Source: Mucilaginibacter aquariorum | GTDB lineage: Bacteria; Bacteroidota; Bacteroidia; Sphingobacteriales; Sphingobacteriaceae | DNA: 64,000 bases | Direction of reading: 5' to 3' | NCBI RefSeq assembly: GCF_024498135.1 | Contig: NZ_JANHOH010000009.1 | Span: 1 to 64,000 of the forward strand | Shown here: positions 36,105 to 45,165 of the stretch, one piece after another | Position numbering within the stretch: position 1 is the first letter of the stretch | Layout of the letters: every line of letters begins with the position of its first letter | Translations under genes and position numbers: made by a program | The notes under the pieces: model-generated | Database searches by the model: none | What the model saw: the letters and a program-made list of their open reading frames with translations, nothing else | Told to the model about the DNA's origin: nothing

Positions 36105-37094
36105 TTATTTAACCGGCTGAATCCTGGTCGCCTCAAAAATAAACCAGGCGTTCATTATTAAATAGGCTGCCAGCAATATTTGCGCGTATATAAAATCAAA
36201 TCTTTTGACTTTTTCTATCTCGTCCTCTTTAATCAATTTCAATGAATAAGAAGTACCTATAATAACGGCAAGTATAAATAGCAGGGTAAGGCCGTGCAGG
36301 GTATCTACCAGCGTAAAGGTGGTAGATTCGGGCAGTGAAGAATCTACAATATATTTGTTACCTATCACCGCAAATAACGCCCCTACGCTTAACCCAAACC
36401 GCGAATCAATACTATCGGCGTGTATGTAAAAGCACATATAGGCTATCAGGAAGGCAACATACATTCCTAAAAACATTTTCCAGAACAGGCCCATAGCGTC
36501 CCTGTCCAGCTGGATCTTAACCTTAAAATTACTGTATTCGGTATGTGGTTTTGCCATGCTCGCATCGCCAAATGCCGTTTCGTATACTTTTATCCCGGTG
36601 GATACATTAAGCGTATCAATACGCCAGCCCCTGAGTGTAAAGCGAGGGTCGAAGTGTTTGCCAAGTGTATCAGCAGCAAATACCAACGACTTAGAATCGA
36701 ACTGAGAGTTCTCAATAGAAAACCGCAGTTTCTGCTTGTCGAACGGAAAATTATCTATCGCCCATGAGTCTTTCATTACGCATTGCAGCTTCATCAGAAT
36801 GTATATCTGATTGTCGCTGGAATCAACGGTAGAATATGATTGGGTTACCGATTTTGCTTGCGGCACTTCCAAATTATGCAGAAAATCGAACTTCTTGTTT
36901 TTATATTTAAGCCATAGCCACAGGTTAATGCTGTACTCTTTATCCTTAAAATTAATATCGTGGATGCTGGTTATATAAATGCCGCTATACACGGTATCAG
37001 GTTTTTCTTTTTGTGCTTTTGCCGCGGTTGAGGCAAAAAGCGTAATGACAAAAGTGAGGGCTAAAAGAAAAAGTTTATCAATTTTTATGGTCAT
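36105..37094 (-). CDS. Prokaryotic Cys-loop-type ligand-gated ion channel homologue
   Basis: The 329-residue protein has a signal peptide (about residues 1-28), an extracellular beta-sandwich (about 35-200) and four C-terminal membrane helices (about 203-225, 233-252, 262-284 and 303-325). The signature FPFDKQKL (116-123) is the core of the Cys-loop of pentameric ligand-gated channels, but the flanking cysteines are missing, as in other bacterial members such as GLIC. A conserved Trp-rich strand (INLWLWLKYKN) is also present. The likely role is a cation- or anion-selective channel in the inner membrane, gated by an unknown periplasmic ligand. Confidence 0.85.
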   Translation of the reverse strand: MTIKIDKLFLLALTFVITLFASTAAKAQKEKPDTVYSGIYITSIHDINFKDKEYSINLWLWLKYKNKKFDFLHNLEVPQAKSVTQSYSTVDSSDNQIYILMKLQCVMKDSWAIDNFPFDKQKLRFSIENSQFDSKSLVFAADTLGKHFDPRFTLRGWRIDTLNVSTGIKVYETAFGDASMAKPHTEYSNFKVKIQLDRDAMGLFWKMFLGMYVAFLIAYMCFYIHADSIDSRFGLSVGALFAVIGNKYIVDSSLPESTTFTLVDTLHGLTLLFILAVIIGTSYSLKLIKEDEIEKVKRFDFIYAQILLAAYLIMNAWFIFEATRIQPVK

Positions 37095-37221
37095 TCCCGG
37101 GGTTTGATGTAGAAGCTAAAAATAGTCATTTTGTTTGATTACTATTACATTTGCTGTGATAGGCTGTAGCACCCGTAAAATTAGAACGTGACAGATCGTA
37201 TATTGCCCTAAAGTATAAACA

Positions 37222-38484
37222 ATGGAAAACTACAGCATCGTTATATTTATCCTGGCGGTTATGATAGGCCTGTCGGCCATTGCCGATAAGGTAAAGCTCC
37301 CCTACCCGGTGCTGCTGATAATTGCTGGTATCGCTGTTGGTTTTATCCCCTCGATACCCCATATCGAACTTAACCCCGAAATTATTTTCCTGATATTTTT
37401 GCCGCCGTTGCTGTACGATGCTGCATTCAATATCTCTTTTAAAACATTTAAAACCAATATTAATACCATTAGTACGCTGGCCATTACGCTGGTATTTATA
37501 ACAGCATCAGGCATCGCGGTGTTTGCCCATTATGTGATCCCCGGCATGACCTGGCCGCTGGCTTTTGTACTGGGCTCTATACTATCCGCTACCGATGCAG
37601 TGGCCGCCATGAGCATTACCAGGGGCCTTGGCCTGTCACACAATACCAATACCATTTTAGAGGGCGAAAGCCTGGTGAACGATGCCTCGGCACTGGTAGC
37701 CTATCGTTTCGCGGTGGCCGCGGTAACGGGTACGGCATTTATGTTTTGGAGTGCCACACTGCAATTTGGCATACTAATGGCAGGCGGGGTTTTGGTTGGT
37801 TTGGTAGTGGGTAAGATCTTGTCTTTTATCATTCAGCGCATCCATCACAATAGTATGGCTACCATCAGCTTTATGCTGCTTACGCCCTTCGTAACCTATT
37901 TGGTAGCCGAAGACCTGCACGTTTCGGGCGTGATAGCTGTGGTGATGCTGGGTTTAAGTATTGCCCGTTTTAGCGGAAAGATCTTCCCGGATAAGCTGAA
38001 ACAACAATCAAAATCGTTTTGGGATGTCATCATTTTTTTGTTGAACGGTTTGATCTTCATTTTGATCGGCCTGCAGTTCCCGTTCGTTATAAAAAGCATT
38101 GAAAGCAGCCTGATATGGCAGTACATTGGTTATGCTTTTGCTATAACTATAATTGCTTTATTACTGCGGATGGCGCGTGTGTTCCTTCAAAAAATTAACC
38201 TGCAGCACGCTTTTGATAAAGGCAAACATAAAATAACCGAAGATGCTTTGTTGGATTTTAAGAACAGCTTGATCATTAGCTGGTCGGGCATGCGGGGGAT
38301 AGTATCGCTTGCTATCGCGATAGGTTTACCGGTTACCCTTGCCGATGGCCGCCCCTTCCCCGAGCGAAACGCCATTATATTTATTTCGGTAGTGGTGGTG
38401 CTTTTCACACTGATAGGTCAGGGGTTAACTTTACCCTGGTTAGTAAAGCGTTTGCGGTCTAAGGATAGCCCCGTATCTCTATAA
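37222..38484 (+). CDS. Cation/proton antiporter (CPA1 family)
   Basis: The 420-residue protein has about 12 membrane helices and the CPA1 hallmarks: FLPPLLYDAAFN (about 55-66), ATDAVAA (120-126) and EGESLVNDASALVAYRF (about 147-163) with the ion-binding Asn-Asp. It should exchange Na+ or K+ for H+ at the inner membrane. No long cytoplasmic C-terminal tail is present. It is divergent from the channel gene, so the two might share regulation. Confidence 0.93.
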   Translation: MENYSIVIFILAVMIGLSAIADKVKLPYPVLLIIAGIAVGFIPSIPHIELNPEIIFLIFLPPLLYDAAFNISFKTFKTNINTISTLAITLVFITASGIAVFAHYVIPGMTWPLAFVLGSILSATDAVAAMSITRGLGLSHNTNTILEGESLVNDASALVAYRFAVAAVTGTAFMFWSATLQFGILMAGGVLVGLVVGKILSFIIQRIHHNSMATISFMLLTPFVTYLVAEDLHVSGVIAVVMLGLSIARFSGKIFPDKLKQQSKSFWDVIIFLLNGLIFILIGLQFPFVIKSIESSLIWQYIGYAFAITIIALLLRMARVFLQKINLQHAFDKGKHKITEDALLDFKNSLIISWSGMRGIVSLAIAIGLPVTLADGRPFPERNAIIFISVVVVLFTLIGQGLTLPWLVKRLRSKDSPVSL

Positions 38485-38492
38485 ACAATCTG

Positions 38493-38541
38493 ATTAAATA
38501 CAAAGCCCCGCACCTTTAATGATCGAGGCTTTGTATTTAAT
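38493..38541. terminator. Bidirectional terminator
   Basis: A perfect 15-bp stem ATTAAATACAAAGCC (38493-38507) / GGCTTTGTATTTAAT (38527-38541) with a 19-base loop lies between the converging antiporter and NTF2-like genes. Confidence 0.7.
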
Positions 38542-38551
38542 GCATTGCAGA

Positions 38552-38932
38552 TTAAGCCACAAGATTAGCTTCGGCACCAAATGCATGGTCTATAACAATG
38601 ATCCAGGTGCCATCGGCCTGCTGTTTCATTACCTCTATGCCTTTGGCGCTTACTTTTACTTCGTCACCATCTGTAATATTCCATTCAGATCTGCCTACGG
38701 CAATATCCCCTGCCTGGAAACAATAAACGGTTTTTATTTCCATTTTCCCTTTTATAGATAAAATGGCTTTAACCGCTTCTTCAAATTTTTCTTTGCCCGA
38801 TACCGGTTTCCCCGGGCTTGCTTCAAAGATGCCGGCGGCATCATACATTTTCATTACGGTTGCTACGTCGCCTGTATTATAGGCTGCTGCAAGTGTTTTG
38901 TGGGCGTCTTCGGCCCGAGTTGGTAGGTTCAT
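38552..38932 (-). CDS. NTF2-like/SnoaL-like protein
   Basis: The 126-residue cytoplasmic protein has the DUF4440/SnoaL-like alpha+beta cone: an N-terminal helix pair (AHKTLAAAYNTGDVATVMKMY), then strands with a VSGKEKFEEAV segment and a WIIVIDHAF end. Such proteins bind small molecules or act as isomerases. It is followed downstream by a terminator and preceded by the PEP-mutase-like gene in the same direction, 29 bases away, which suggests a shared transcript. Confidence 0.82.
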   Translation of the reverse strand: MNLPTRAEDAHKTLAAAYNTGDVATVMKMYDAAGIFEASPGKPVSGKEKFEEAVKAILSIKGKMEIKTVYCFQAGDIAVGRSEWNITDGDEVKVSAKGIEVMKQQADGTWIIVIDHAFGAEANLVA

Positions 38933-38961
38933 TTTTTGTGATTTATGGTTGTGAATAGATA

Positions 38962-39732
38962 TTATTTAAAGAGTGAGGAGAAGTTTTTATCGTTGATGAC
39001 TGCCTTTGCCAATTTCCCGGCGTTATCATATACTTTGTTAAAAAGAAACGGCCCCATGCTGATCCTTTTTACACCCAGTGCGCCTAACTCTTCAAACCCG
39101 GGCAGGTCTGGCATGCACATAACATTAACTGGTAGATGGGTAGCGTTTACCACTTCTTTAATATCGCTGCTGTTGGTAATGCAGGGCACAAATATCCCAT
39201 CGGCACCAGCTCTCTCATAAGCTTTGATACGGGTAAGGGTTTCTGTAAGCGCTGTTGGCATACCTAACAGGAAACCATCTGTCCGGATGTTTAAAAACAG
39301 GTCCATGTTATTCCTGCTGATGTGACCGGCAACTGCGGAAAGGATCTTCCCAAATTCGTTTACCGGTTGAAACTGGCGTTTGGCTCCTGGGATGGTATCT
39401 TCCAGGTTTATACCCACAACACCTGCATCATACAGTTTATTGATATTTTCCAGTATACCCTCGACAGTGCGGCTATATCCGCCTTCCATATCAACTGTAA
39501 AAGGGATGTTTACCACCTCGCCTACCCGTTTGGCTACGGTAAGCAATAAGTCAAAAGGCAGATTTTCGCCATCTTCGTACCCAAAAGAATTAGCCAGTGC
39601 CTGGCTGGATACGCCAATGGCTTTATAACCGTTTGCCTCAAACACTTTGGCACTATTTACATCCCAAATGTTTGCTAACAGGAAAGGTGACTGACCTTGA
39701 TGTAGTTGTTTAAATGTTTCGAAAGAGCTCAT
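38962..39732 (-). CDS. Isocitrate lyase/PEP mutase-family protein
   Basis: The protein (256 residues from the ATG at 39732, MSSFETFK) is a TIM-barrel member of the phosphoenolpyruvate mutase/isocitrate lyase superfamily. Typical parts are LANIWDVNSAKVFE, VDMEGGYS (metal-binding Asp/Glu), VVGINLEDT and a GADGIFVPC strand. The KKCGH motif of true isocitrate lyase is absent, so it probably cleaves or forms a C-C or C-P bond in another 2-oxo acid. A -7 box at 39769-39776 supports the later start; the longer reading from 39771 would begin inside the promoter. Confidence 0.88.
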   Translation of the reverse strand: MSSFETFKQLHQGQSPFLLANIWDVNSAKVFEANGYKAIGVSSQALANSFGYEDGENLPFDLLLTVAKRVGEVVNIPFTVDMEGGYSRTVEGILENINKLYDAGVVGINLEDTIPGAKRQFQPVNEFGKILSAVAGHISRNNMDLFLNIRTDGFLLGMPTALTETLTRIKAYERAGADGIFVPCITNSSDIKEVVNATHLPVNVMCMPDLPGFEELGALGVKRISMGPFLFNKVYDNAGKLAKAVINDKNFSSLFK

Positions 39733-39768
39733 ATACAATAGATTTATGTTTGTTATTATTGAACATAA

Positions 39769-39776
39769 CAAAGGTA
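39769..39776 (-). promoter_or_regulatory. -7 promoter element of the PEP-mutase-like gene
   Basis: On the minus strand the sequence is TACCTTTG, an exact TAnnTTTG match. It lies 36 bases upstream of the ATG at 39732. No clear -33 TTG was found. Confidence 0.5.
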
Positions 39777-39823
39777 TAGCACCGGTAAATCTTAAAATTG
39801 TATAAAGCGGAACTGTTGTAAAA

Positions 39824-40636
39824 TTACAGTTGTAAAAGCTGGTTAACGGGGGTTAAATTTTCCAGGTAGGCAGAGGGGGTAAAGCCGGTAAACGATTTAA
39901 AATCTCTGATAAAGTGCGACTGATCGAAATACCCCGAATCGTAGGCGATGGAGGTAAGCGGCTGTTCGTTTTTAGCAACCAGTTTAAGGCTGAGCTGGAA
40001 GCGGTTTATCTTACTGAATGATTTGGGAGAGAGCCCTGTATTTTGGTAAATTAATTTATGCAGGTAACGGGTAGTGATACCATGTTTTGATGCGATATGC
40101 CCAAGGTTATTTTCTGCAGGGTTTCTTTTTATACTGGTTAGGATATGGGCTACCTTGTCAACTTTAAAGATCTTTCTATCGTTGTTTATTAATCTTTTCA
40201 ACAAGAAATCATCAACAAGCGCAATCCTTTTTTGTTGATCTGTGGTTTCCATAAGTTGCGCATGCAAATCTTTTACCGGGTTGCCAATAACATCGTACAG
40301 GTTAGATATCTGATCGTTAAACACCCCGATATCATCATTAAAAAAATAAGATGCCGAGTGGGTGAAAAATTTGATGCCCAGCATGGTATGCCGGCCTTTT
40401 GACCGTATGGATAACGGTTTAGTGATTTGCCCCCATAGCTCTATTGTGGGTGTTTTAATGAATTTATTATCCACCAATGATTCCCAGGTGCCTTCACCCA
40501 AATTAAATATAGCCTCCATATCGCCACTCGGGAACACTATATCCTCAAACTCTATATCAGAATTTGATTCAAAGATGTAATAATGCCTTACATAGGGCTT
40601 TAAAATATCAGAAGGGGCAAATTGTTTAAATTCCAT
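39824..40636 (-). CDS. AraC-family transcriptional regulator
   Basis: The 270-residue protein has an N-terminal sensor domain of the DUF6597 type (FAPSDILKPYVRHYYIFES ... FPSGDMEAIFNLG) and a C-terminal AraC helix-turn-helix pair, ending IAYDSGYFDQSHFIRDFKSFTGFTPSAYL. A -7-like box (TATTTTTG on the minus strand, 40650-40657) lies just upstream. It is followed 52 bases later by the PEP-mutase-like gene and may control it, which is inference. Confidence 0.9.
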   Translation of the reverse strand: MEFKQFAPSDILKPYVRHYYIFESNSDIEFEDIVFPSGDMEAIFNLGEGTWESLVDNKFIKTPTIELWGQITKPLSIRSKGRHTMLGIKFFTHSASYFFNDDIGVFNDQISNLYDVIGNPVKDLHAQLMETTDQQKRIALVDDFLLKRLINNDRKIFKVDKVAHILTSIKRNPAENNLGHIASKHGITTRYLHKLIYQNTGLSPKSFSKINRFQLSLKLVAKNEQPLTSIAYDSGYFDQSHFIRDFKSFTGFTPSAYLENLTPVNQLLQL

Positions 40637-40693
40637 TTATATCGCTAAACAAAAATAACACCTTTTATTATAAGTAACTAAAATTCAAGAACA

Positions 40694-41164
40694 TTACTGT
40701 ACTTTACGATCACTACTAAATGAATCCCTGAACATTTTCCATCCTTTAGCGGTCTTTTTCCAGAGTACCAGAAATTTCCCGTTATCAAAAAGCTTATTGT
40801 TTTTATCGAATGACTGCCAAAAGCCTTCTTCAACTACATAGCCATTGCCCAATCCGTATACCTCAGTGGTAGTGAACTTTCCGTCCCTAAGTCCGATGTT
40901 GTTATATGCTACTCCGAAAAACTCAAGCGCACCTTTATGCCCTTTCATAGCCGGTGCGTTTGGCAGCATTATCAGGCAATTCTCGGCATAACGATCTACA
41001 AAAATGGCTGAATCATTTTTTGCAAACGACTGAAAATAGATGGCGTTGCTTGCGGCAATGGCTTTTTTAGCTTCTTGCAAATTGGATTGCGCATAACAAT
41101 TGCTATAAACCAGGCTAAATAAAACGATTGTTAAAACTGCTGATAAAACGATATTCCTTTTCAT
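40694..41164 (-). CDS. Exported DUF4440/NTF2-like protein
   Basis: From the ATG at 41164 (MKRNIVLS) the protein has 156 residues, a signal peptide (ends ...SNCYAQ) and a DUF4440/SnoaL-like domain. Typical elements are AIAASNAIYFQSFAKNDSAIFVDRYAENC and a VLWKKTAKGWKMFRD end. The -7 box at 41185-41192 lies just before this start and argues against the longer reading from 41221. The ligand is unknown. Confidence 0.82.
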   Translation of the reverse strand: MKRNIVLSAVLTIVLFSLVYSNCYAQSNLQEAKKAIAASNAIYFQSFAKNDSAIFVDRYAENCLIMLPNAPAMKGHKGALEFFGVAYNNIGLRDGKFTTTEVYGLGNGYVVEEGFWQSFDKNNKLFDNGKFLVLWKKTAKGWKMFRDSFSSDRKVQ

Positions 41165-41184
41165 ATAATTTGATTGTTTATCAT

Positions 41185-41212
41185 CAAAATTACCTATCCC
41201 TGGAATAAGCAA
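41185..41212 (-). promoter_or_regulatory. Predicted promoter of the exported DUF4440 gene
   Basis: On the minus strand TTG (41212-41210), a 17-base spacer and TAATTTTG (41192-41185). The spacer is slightly short for Bacteroidota promoters. Confidence 0.45.
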
Positions 41213-41264
41213 ATTGTACAAAAAGGAACAAATGAAAATTAATGGTTCAGCTTTCCCATAAAAA

Positions 41265-41288
41265 AGTCCCGCTTGTTTAAGCGGGACT
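41265..41288. terminator. Terminator after the GH36 gene
   Basis: The 10-bp perfect stem AGTCCCGCTT / AAGCGGGACT with loop GTTT is flanked by A residues on the left, that is, T residues for the minus-strand transcript. Confidence 0.75.
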
Positions 41289-41320
41289 AAATAATTTGCA
41301 TCAGATAAAATTACACGTGC

Positions 41321-43519
41321 TTATTGCACCGCATCAACCTGGATTACAATACTTGTATGGCTGCTGCTCACCTCGGGGTTAATACCAACGTTCATTAAAA
41401 AATCGCCTTTATAAACAAGGTTACCTTCTAATACCGAGGTTGTGCCCGGATACAGGTTAATTTCTTTTACCGAGTATTTTTTCTGCGGATCAAGTCCTTT
41501 GAAACGGATAGGCGTTTTGGTACCCGAGCCATAACGGTTATTCACCAGGTAATTGAATACCACGGCTTTTGATTTGGCATCGTTCACATACATTAACGAT
41601 GCTACATCGTTAACCCATGGGCTTTGTAAGCGGTATTGGTCGCCGTGCCATATTACATCTTTAAGGGCGTCGTAATTTTTTAGCGCTTCGTGGCAATAGG
41701 CAAGTTCCTGTTCATTTAGTTTACCTACCACAATATCAAAGCCCATTTTACCCATCATGGCCACATCTATCTTAAATTTGATAGGTTGTTTACCCCAATC
41801 GGTAACATGGTTAGAGCTGGCAATAGCCGGGAAAAAGTACGAATACTCCCATTGGATAAACACCCTTTCCAGCGGATCGGTATTATCACTTGGCCAGTAC
41901 TCGGTAAAGTATTTTAGCGCGCCATAATCAACACGGCCACCACCGCCAGAGCATAGCATTAAAGGCACTTTTGGATATTTGGCGCGTACACGGTCAAGCA
42001 CTTTATACAGGCCGCGTACATAATCGGTATACAGGTGCGATTGGTCTTTCTTTAAGTAAGACGAGTGGGCGTTATAAATAACCGCGTTACAATCCCATTT
42101 AATGTAAGCCAGGTCGGGGTTTTTAGTGAACAGGTTATCAACCACACCAAATACAAAATCCTGTACTTTTGGGTTCGACAAGTCAAGCACCAATTGGTTC
42201 CTGAAATATTTTTCGGGGCGGTTTGCTTCCTTTATCACCCAATCGGGGTGTGCTTTGTAAAGGTCACTTGCAGGGTTCACCATTTCGGGTTCTATCCATA
42301 TACCAAACTTTACATCATTTGCTTTTGCTTCTTTCATCAACGAGCTGATCCCGTTTGGTAGTTTTAATTTATTTTCCTGCCAATCGCCCAAGCCCGCGTT
42401 ATCACCGTTACGTGGGTGATTGTTACCAAACCAGCCATCATCCAGCAAAAACATATCTACACCCAGCTTTTTGGTATCCTTAAACAACTGCGCCAGTTTA
42501 GGCTCGTTAAAATCAAAGTAGGTAGATTCCCAGTTATTAAGCAGTGTAAGCCTGGAGCCTTCGCCATCAACAATTTTATACTTTCGTGCCCAGCTATGCA
42601 TTTTGCGGCTGGCATCGCCGGTACCGTGGTCGCTATAAGTGTATACTAATGCAGGGGTTGCAAAATCTTCGTTAGGTTTTAAGTGGTATTCGGCAGCGGC
42701 ATTGTTTATGCCGGCTATCAGCCTCAAATAATTTGAGGGATCGGGGCTAAGCTCAAAATCAACTCTGAAATTTCCAGACCATTCTAATGAGCCTAACAAC
42801 ACTTTACCTTCATCTTCGGTGGCGGGTTTATCCATCGATATCATAAAGGTTGATGGCTCATAAAGGTTAGCACGGGTGCCCAGCTTACTATCAATAGTTT
42901 TAATACCGTGCGTTAGCTTGCTTTCCTCGGGTTTCATTTCTGTGGCCCAATTGCCATGATATTGTTTCAGCCAAAAGCCATCAGCCTTAAAATTAAGGTT
43001 AGCAGATGCAAATTTGTTAAGGGTTACGCTCCCCTTCTCATTGTGCGTAATTACCGACCATTGCTCGGTAACATCTTCTTTATAAAATGTTTTATAATAA
43101 AGCTTTACCTCGAATGGATAGGCCGGGTCTTTAAGTGTTACGGTTAACAGGGAAACATTATCATCAACCTTGGTTACTGTGTGGCTTACATATAATAATT
43201 CGAGTGATTTATTACCATCTGCATGGGTTACGGTAATGGCAGGTTCTGCCAAATTAGTAGAGCCCGATGGCGTGTAAGCATCGTCTAATATTCCCGAATC
43301 ATCGTTCGGCTTATACATTTTTTGTATCTGTCCGTATTCTTTAGCATCACCCAGCTTTGCTCCAAAATAAACCATCTTCAGGTTCTTTTGGGCATCGGTT
43401 TGTAATACCAGCGCGTTGTGCTGGGTTTCTACCGGGATGGTTACTACTTGTGCTTTCGCGAATGAACTTACCGCTATAAGGCAAACGGTTAACAGGCTTG
43501 CGATGTGTGTTTTTCTCAC
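41321..43519 (-). CDS. Glycoside hydrolase family 36 alpha-galactosidase
   Basis: The 732-residue protein has a signal peptide (ends ...SFAKAQ), an N-terminal beta-sandwich, a TIM barrel with the GH36 motifs FLLDDGWFG, GIWIEPEMVNP, YIKWDCN (nucleophile Asp) and YWPSDNTDPLER (acid/base Asp), and a C-terminal beta domain. It should hydrolyse alpha-galactosides in the periplasm. It stands alone and is outside the polysaccharide operon 7 kb upstream, but could act on the same kind of sugar. Confidence 0.94.
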   Translation of the reverse strand: MRKTHIASLLTVCLIAVSSFAKAQVVTIPVETQHNALVLQTDAQKNLKMVYFGAKLGDAKEYGQIQKMYKPNDDSGILDDAYTPSGSTNLAEPAITVTHADGNKSLELLYVSHTVTKVDDNVSLLTVTLKDPAYPFEVKLYYKTFYKEDVTEQWSVITHNEKGSVTLNKFASANLNFKADGFWLKQYHGNWATEMKPEESKLTHGIKTIDSKLGTRANLYEPSTFMISMDKPATEDEGKVLLGSLEWSGNFRVDFELSPDPSNYLRLIAGINNAAAEYHLKPNEDFATPALVYTYSDHGTGDASRKMHSWARKYKIVDGEGSRLTLLNNWESTYFDFNEPKLAQLFKDTKKLGVDMFLLDDGWFGNNHPRNGDNAGLGDWQENKLKLPNGISSLMKEAKANDVKFGIWIEPEMVNPASDLYKAHPDWVIKEANRPEKYFRNQLVLDLSNPKVQDFVFGVVDNLFTKNPDLAYIKWDCNAVIYNAHSSYLKKDQSHLYTDYVRGLYKVLDRVRAKYPKVPLMLCSGGGGRVDYGALKYFTEYWPSDNTDPLERVFIQWEYSYFFPAIASSNHVTDWGKQPIKFKIDVAMMGKMGFDIVVGKLNEQELAYCHEALKNYDALKDVIWHGDQYRLQSPWVNDVASLMYVNDAKSKAVVFNYLVNNRYGSGTKTPIRFKGLDPQKKYSVKEINLYPGTTSVLEGNLVYKGDFLMNVGINPEVSSSHTSIVIQVDAVQ

Positions 43520-43812
43520 CTTGGTACTTGGTTTATAATTGTATCTGGTTTAACTGGTTTATTATATGCTGACTTTAGGCCGCCATCTATAACATGAGTA
43601 AATCAGGCAATGATACGGTAAAGTAATCTATTTTCACAACTATCATTCACACGTTTTACACAGTAATTTATATGTTTTTAAATTTAGGATAGGCCATTCC
43701 ATGCAAATACTCCACTTCTTATTGAGTGGTAATTAATAATATTTATTAGAAATTAATTACTTCAAACCTTTTCTTTCTCTTCAGGTTTTAGTAATACCAT
43801 TTAATAAACGCC

Positions 43813-44472
43813 ATGAAGAAACAAACTTTTCTTTATCGTAATGGATTAAGCATTGTCTTTATCCTATTATTCTTAGTCACCCTTACGGCCCAGGCTTTTA
43901 CCGGCTGGAAGGAGCATAACCAGGAATTAGTAGATGACAATGGCAGAGAGATTGGGTTTGCAACCTACCTTTATACCGGCCACTTCGTATCAGCAACATT
44001 TGAAAATTTCCAGAGTGAGTTTTTACAGATGGGGCTGTATGTACTATTAACCGTTGGCTTGCGGCAACAGGGATCGGCCGAGTCTAAAAGTCTGGATGAA
44101 GAAGAGGAAGTGGACAAAGAACCCGTATCAAAACCCGGCGCCCCCTGGCCTGTACGAAAGGGCGGCATATGGCTAAAGCTTTACAGCAATTCTTTATCAA
44201 TCGTTTTCTTTCTGTTATTTTTTATTAGCTGGGGGCTTCACCTTTATGGTAGCTGGATGGATAACAATGCCGAGCAGCAGCTAAAAGGTAAAGCCACCGA
44301 AAGTATGTTGGAATATATAGCGCAACCGCGGTTTTGGTTTGAGACATTCCAGAACTGGCAAAGCGAGTTCCTATCTGTTCTATCAATTGTGGTACTCACT
44401 ATATTCCTGAGGCAAAAAGGCTCGCCGGAATCTAAGCCGGTTGATGCCCCAAATATGAAAACCGGAAGTTAA
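43813..44472 (+). CDS. Duplicated integral membrane protein (DUF6766-like)
   Basis: The 219-residue protein has four membrane helices in two similar halves (residues 7-95 and 121-210). Each half has LY-N-LSIVFFLLF, a FxTFxNxQSEFL segment and ends LRQ-GS-ESK, so the gene arose by internal duplication. It matches DUF6766 by pattern. It is probably in the inner membrane; the function is unknown. The CinA-like gene follows 13 bases later. Confidence 0.8.
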   Translation: MKKQTFLYRNGLSIVFILLFLVTLTAQAFTGWKEHNQELVDDNGREIGFATYLYTGHFVSATFENFQSEFLQMGLYVLLTVGLRQQGSAESKSLDEEEEVDKEPVSKPGAPWPVRKGGIWLKLYSNSLSIVFFLLFFISWGLHLYGSWMDNNAEQQLKGKATESMLEYIAQPRFWFETFQNWQSEFLSVLSIVVLTIFLRQKGSPESKPVDAPNMKTGS

Positions 44473-44485
44473 ATAACAAAACAAT

Positions 44486-44968
44486 ATGGCTGAACCTAAA
44501 ATTTTAACATGTAGTAAACTGATAGCTGAGCACCAGCTTACAATTGCTTTTGCAGAAAGCGCTACCGCGGGTTGGCTTTGTTCAGAATTTGCACTGGCGC
44601 CTGAATCTGGCCAAATACTAAAGGGTGGAATAGTTTGTTACGATGCATCGTTAAAAGAAAAGATATTGGGTGTAAATCCCGACCTGATCAAACAATACAC
44701 CCCCGAATCTGAAGAGGTAACCAGGGAAATGGCTGTAAAATTAAAGGGAGTAATTGAATCTGATATACAAGTAGCAGTAACCGGGCTTACATCGCCGGGC
44801 GGCAGCGAAACACCCGAAAAGCCCGTTGGGACAATGTTTGTTTATGCATTTATAAAAGGCAAACCGGCCCATTTTAGAAGGGTATTTAAAGGTACGTGCG
44901 AAGAAGTGATCCATCAAACCATAGATGCCACCGCCGAATTATTGACCAATAATTTGAATAGTAAATAA
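44486..44968 (+). CDS. pncC: CinA-family nicotinamide-nucleotide amidohydrolase
   Basis: The 160-residue protein is the stand-alone C-terminal CinA domain (PncC), with ESATAGWLCSEF (residues about 19-30), KGGIVCYD and VAVTGLTSPGGSETP. It deamidates NMN to nicotinate mononucleotide in the pyridine-nucleotide cycle. It follows the membrane protein gene by 13 bases. Confidence 0.9.
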   Translation: MAEPKILTCSKLIAEHQLTIAFAESATAGWLCSEFALAPESGQILKGGIVCYDASLKEKILGVNPDLIKQYTPESEEVTREMAVKLKGVIESDIQVAVTGLTSPGGSETPEKPVGTMFVYAFIKGKPAHFRRVFKGTCEEVIHQTIDATAELLTNNLNSK

Positions 44969-45059
44969 CGGCCTCTTATCCCCCCCGTCAAATACAACCA
45001 AAATCCATCAAAGATGAGCAGGAATGTTGTGCGCTCTGTAATCTAAAAGTTCTTCAGGC

Positions 45060-45141
45060 TTAAAAATGTCCGGTTCAAGGTCAACTTAGTCCACTTAACC
45101 TATTTGACCATTGAATACGGCCCTGTGTGAAGATACATTTG
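45060..45141 (+). promoter_or_regulatory. Promoter module of the epoxide hydrolase gene (copy A)
   Basis: The region ends with the -7 box TACATTTG (45134-45141), 24 bases before the ATG. TTG lies 20 bases upstream of that box. The 82 bases align without gaps with 47634-47715, upstream of ohr, with 64 identities by hand count. This includes an identical 21-base block (45086-45106) that starts 48 bases before the -7 box in both copies. An imperfect inverted repeat GGTCAA-N10-TTAACC covers that block. I infer a common activator or repressor site. Confidence 0.75.
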
Positions 45142-45165
45142 ACTTAACAATCAAAAATTAAGACG

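Noticed and set aside
39733..39771. Longer start of the PEP-mutase-like gene
   Set aside because: The exact -7 box at 39769-39776 means that this ATG would lie in the promoter.
41165..41221. Longer start of the exported DUF4440 gene
   Set aside because: It would place the promoter inside the gene, and the signal peptide begins at the later ATG.
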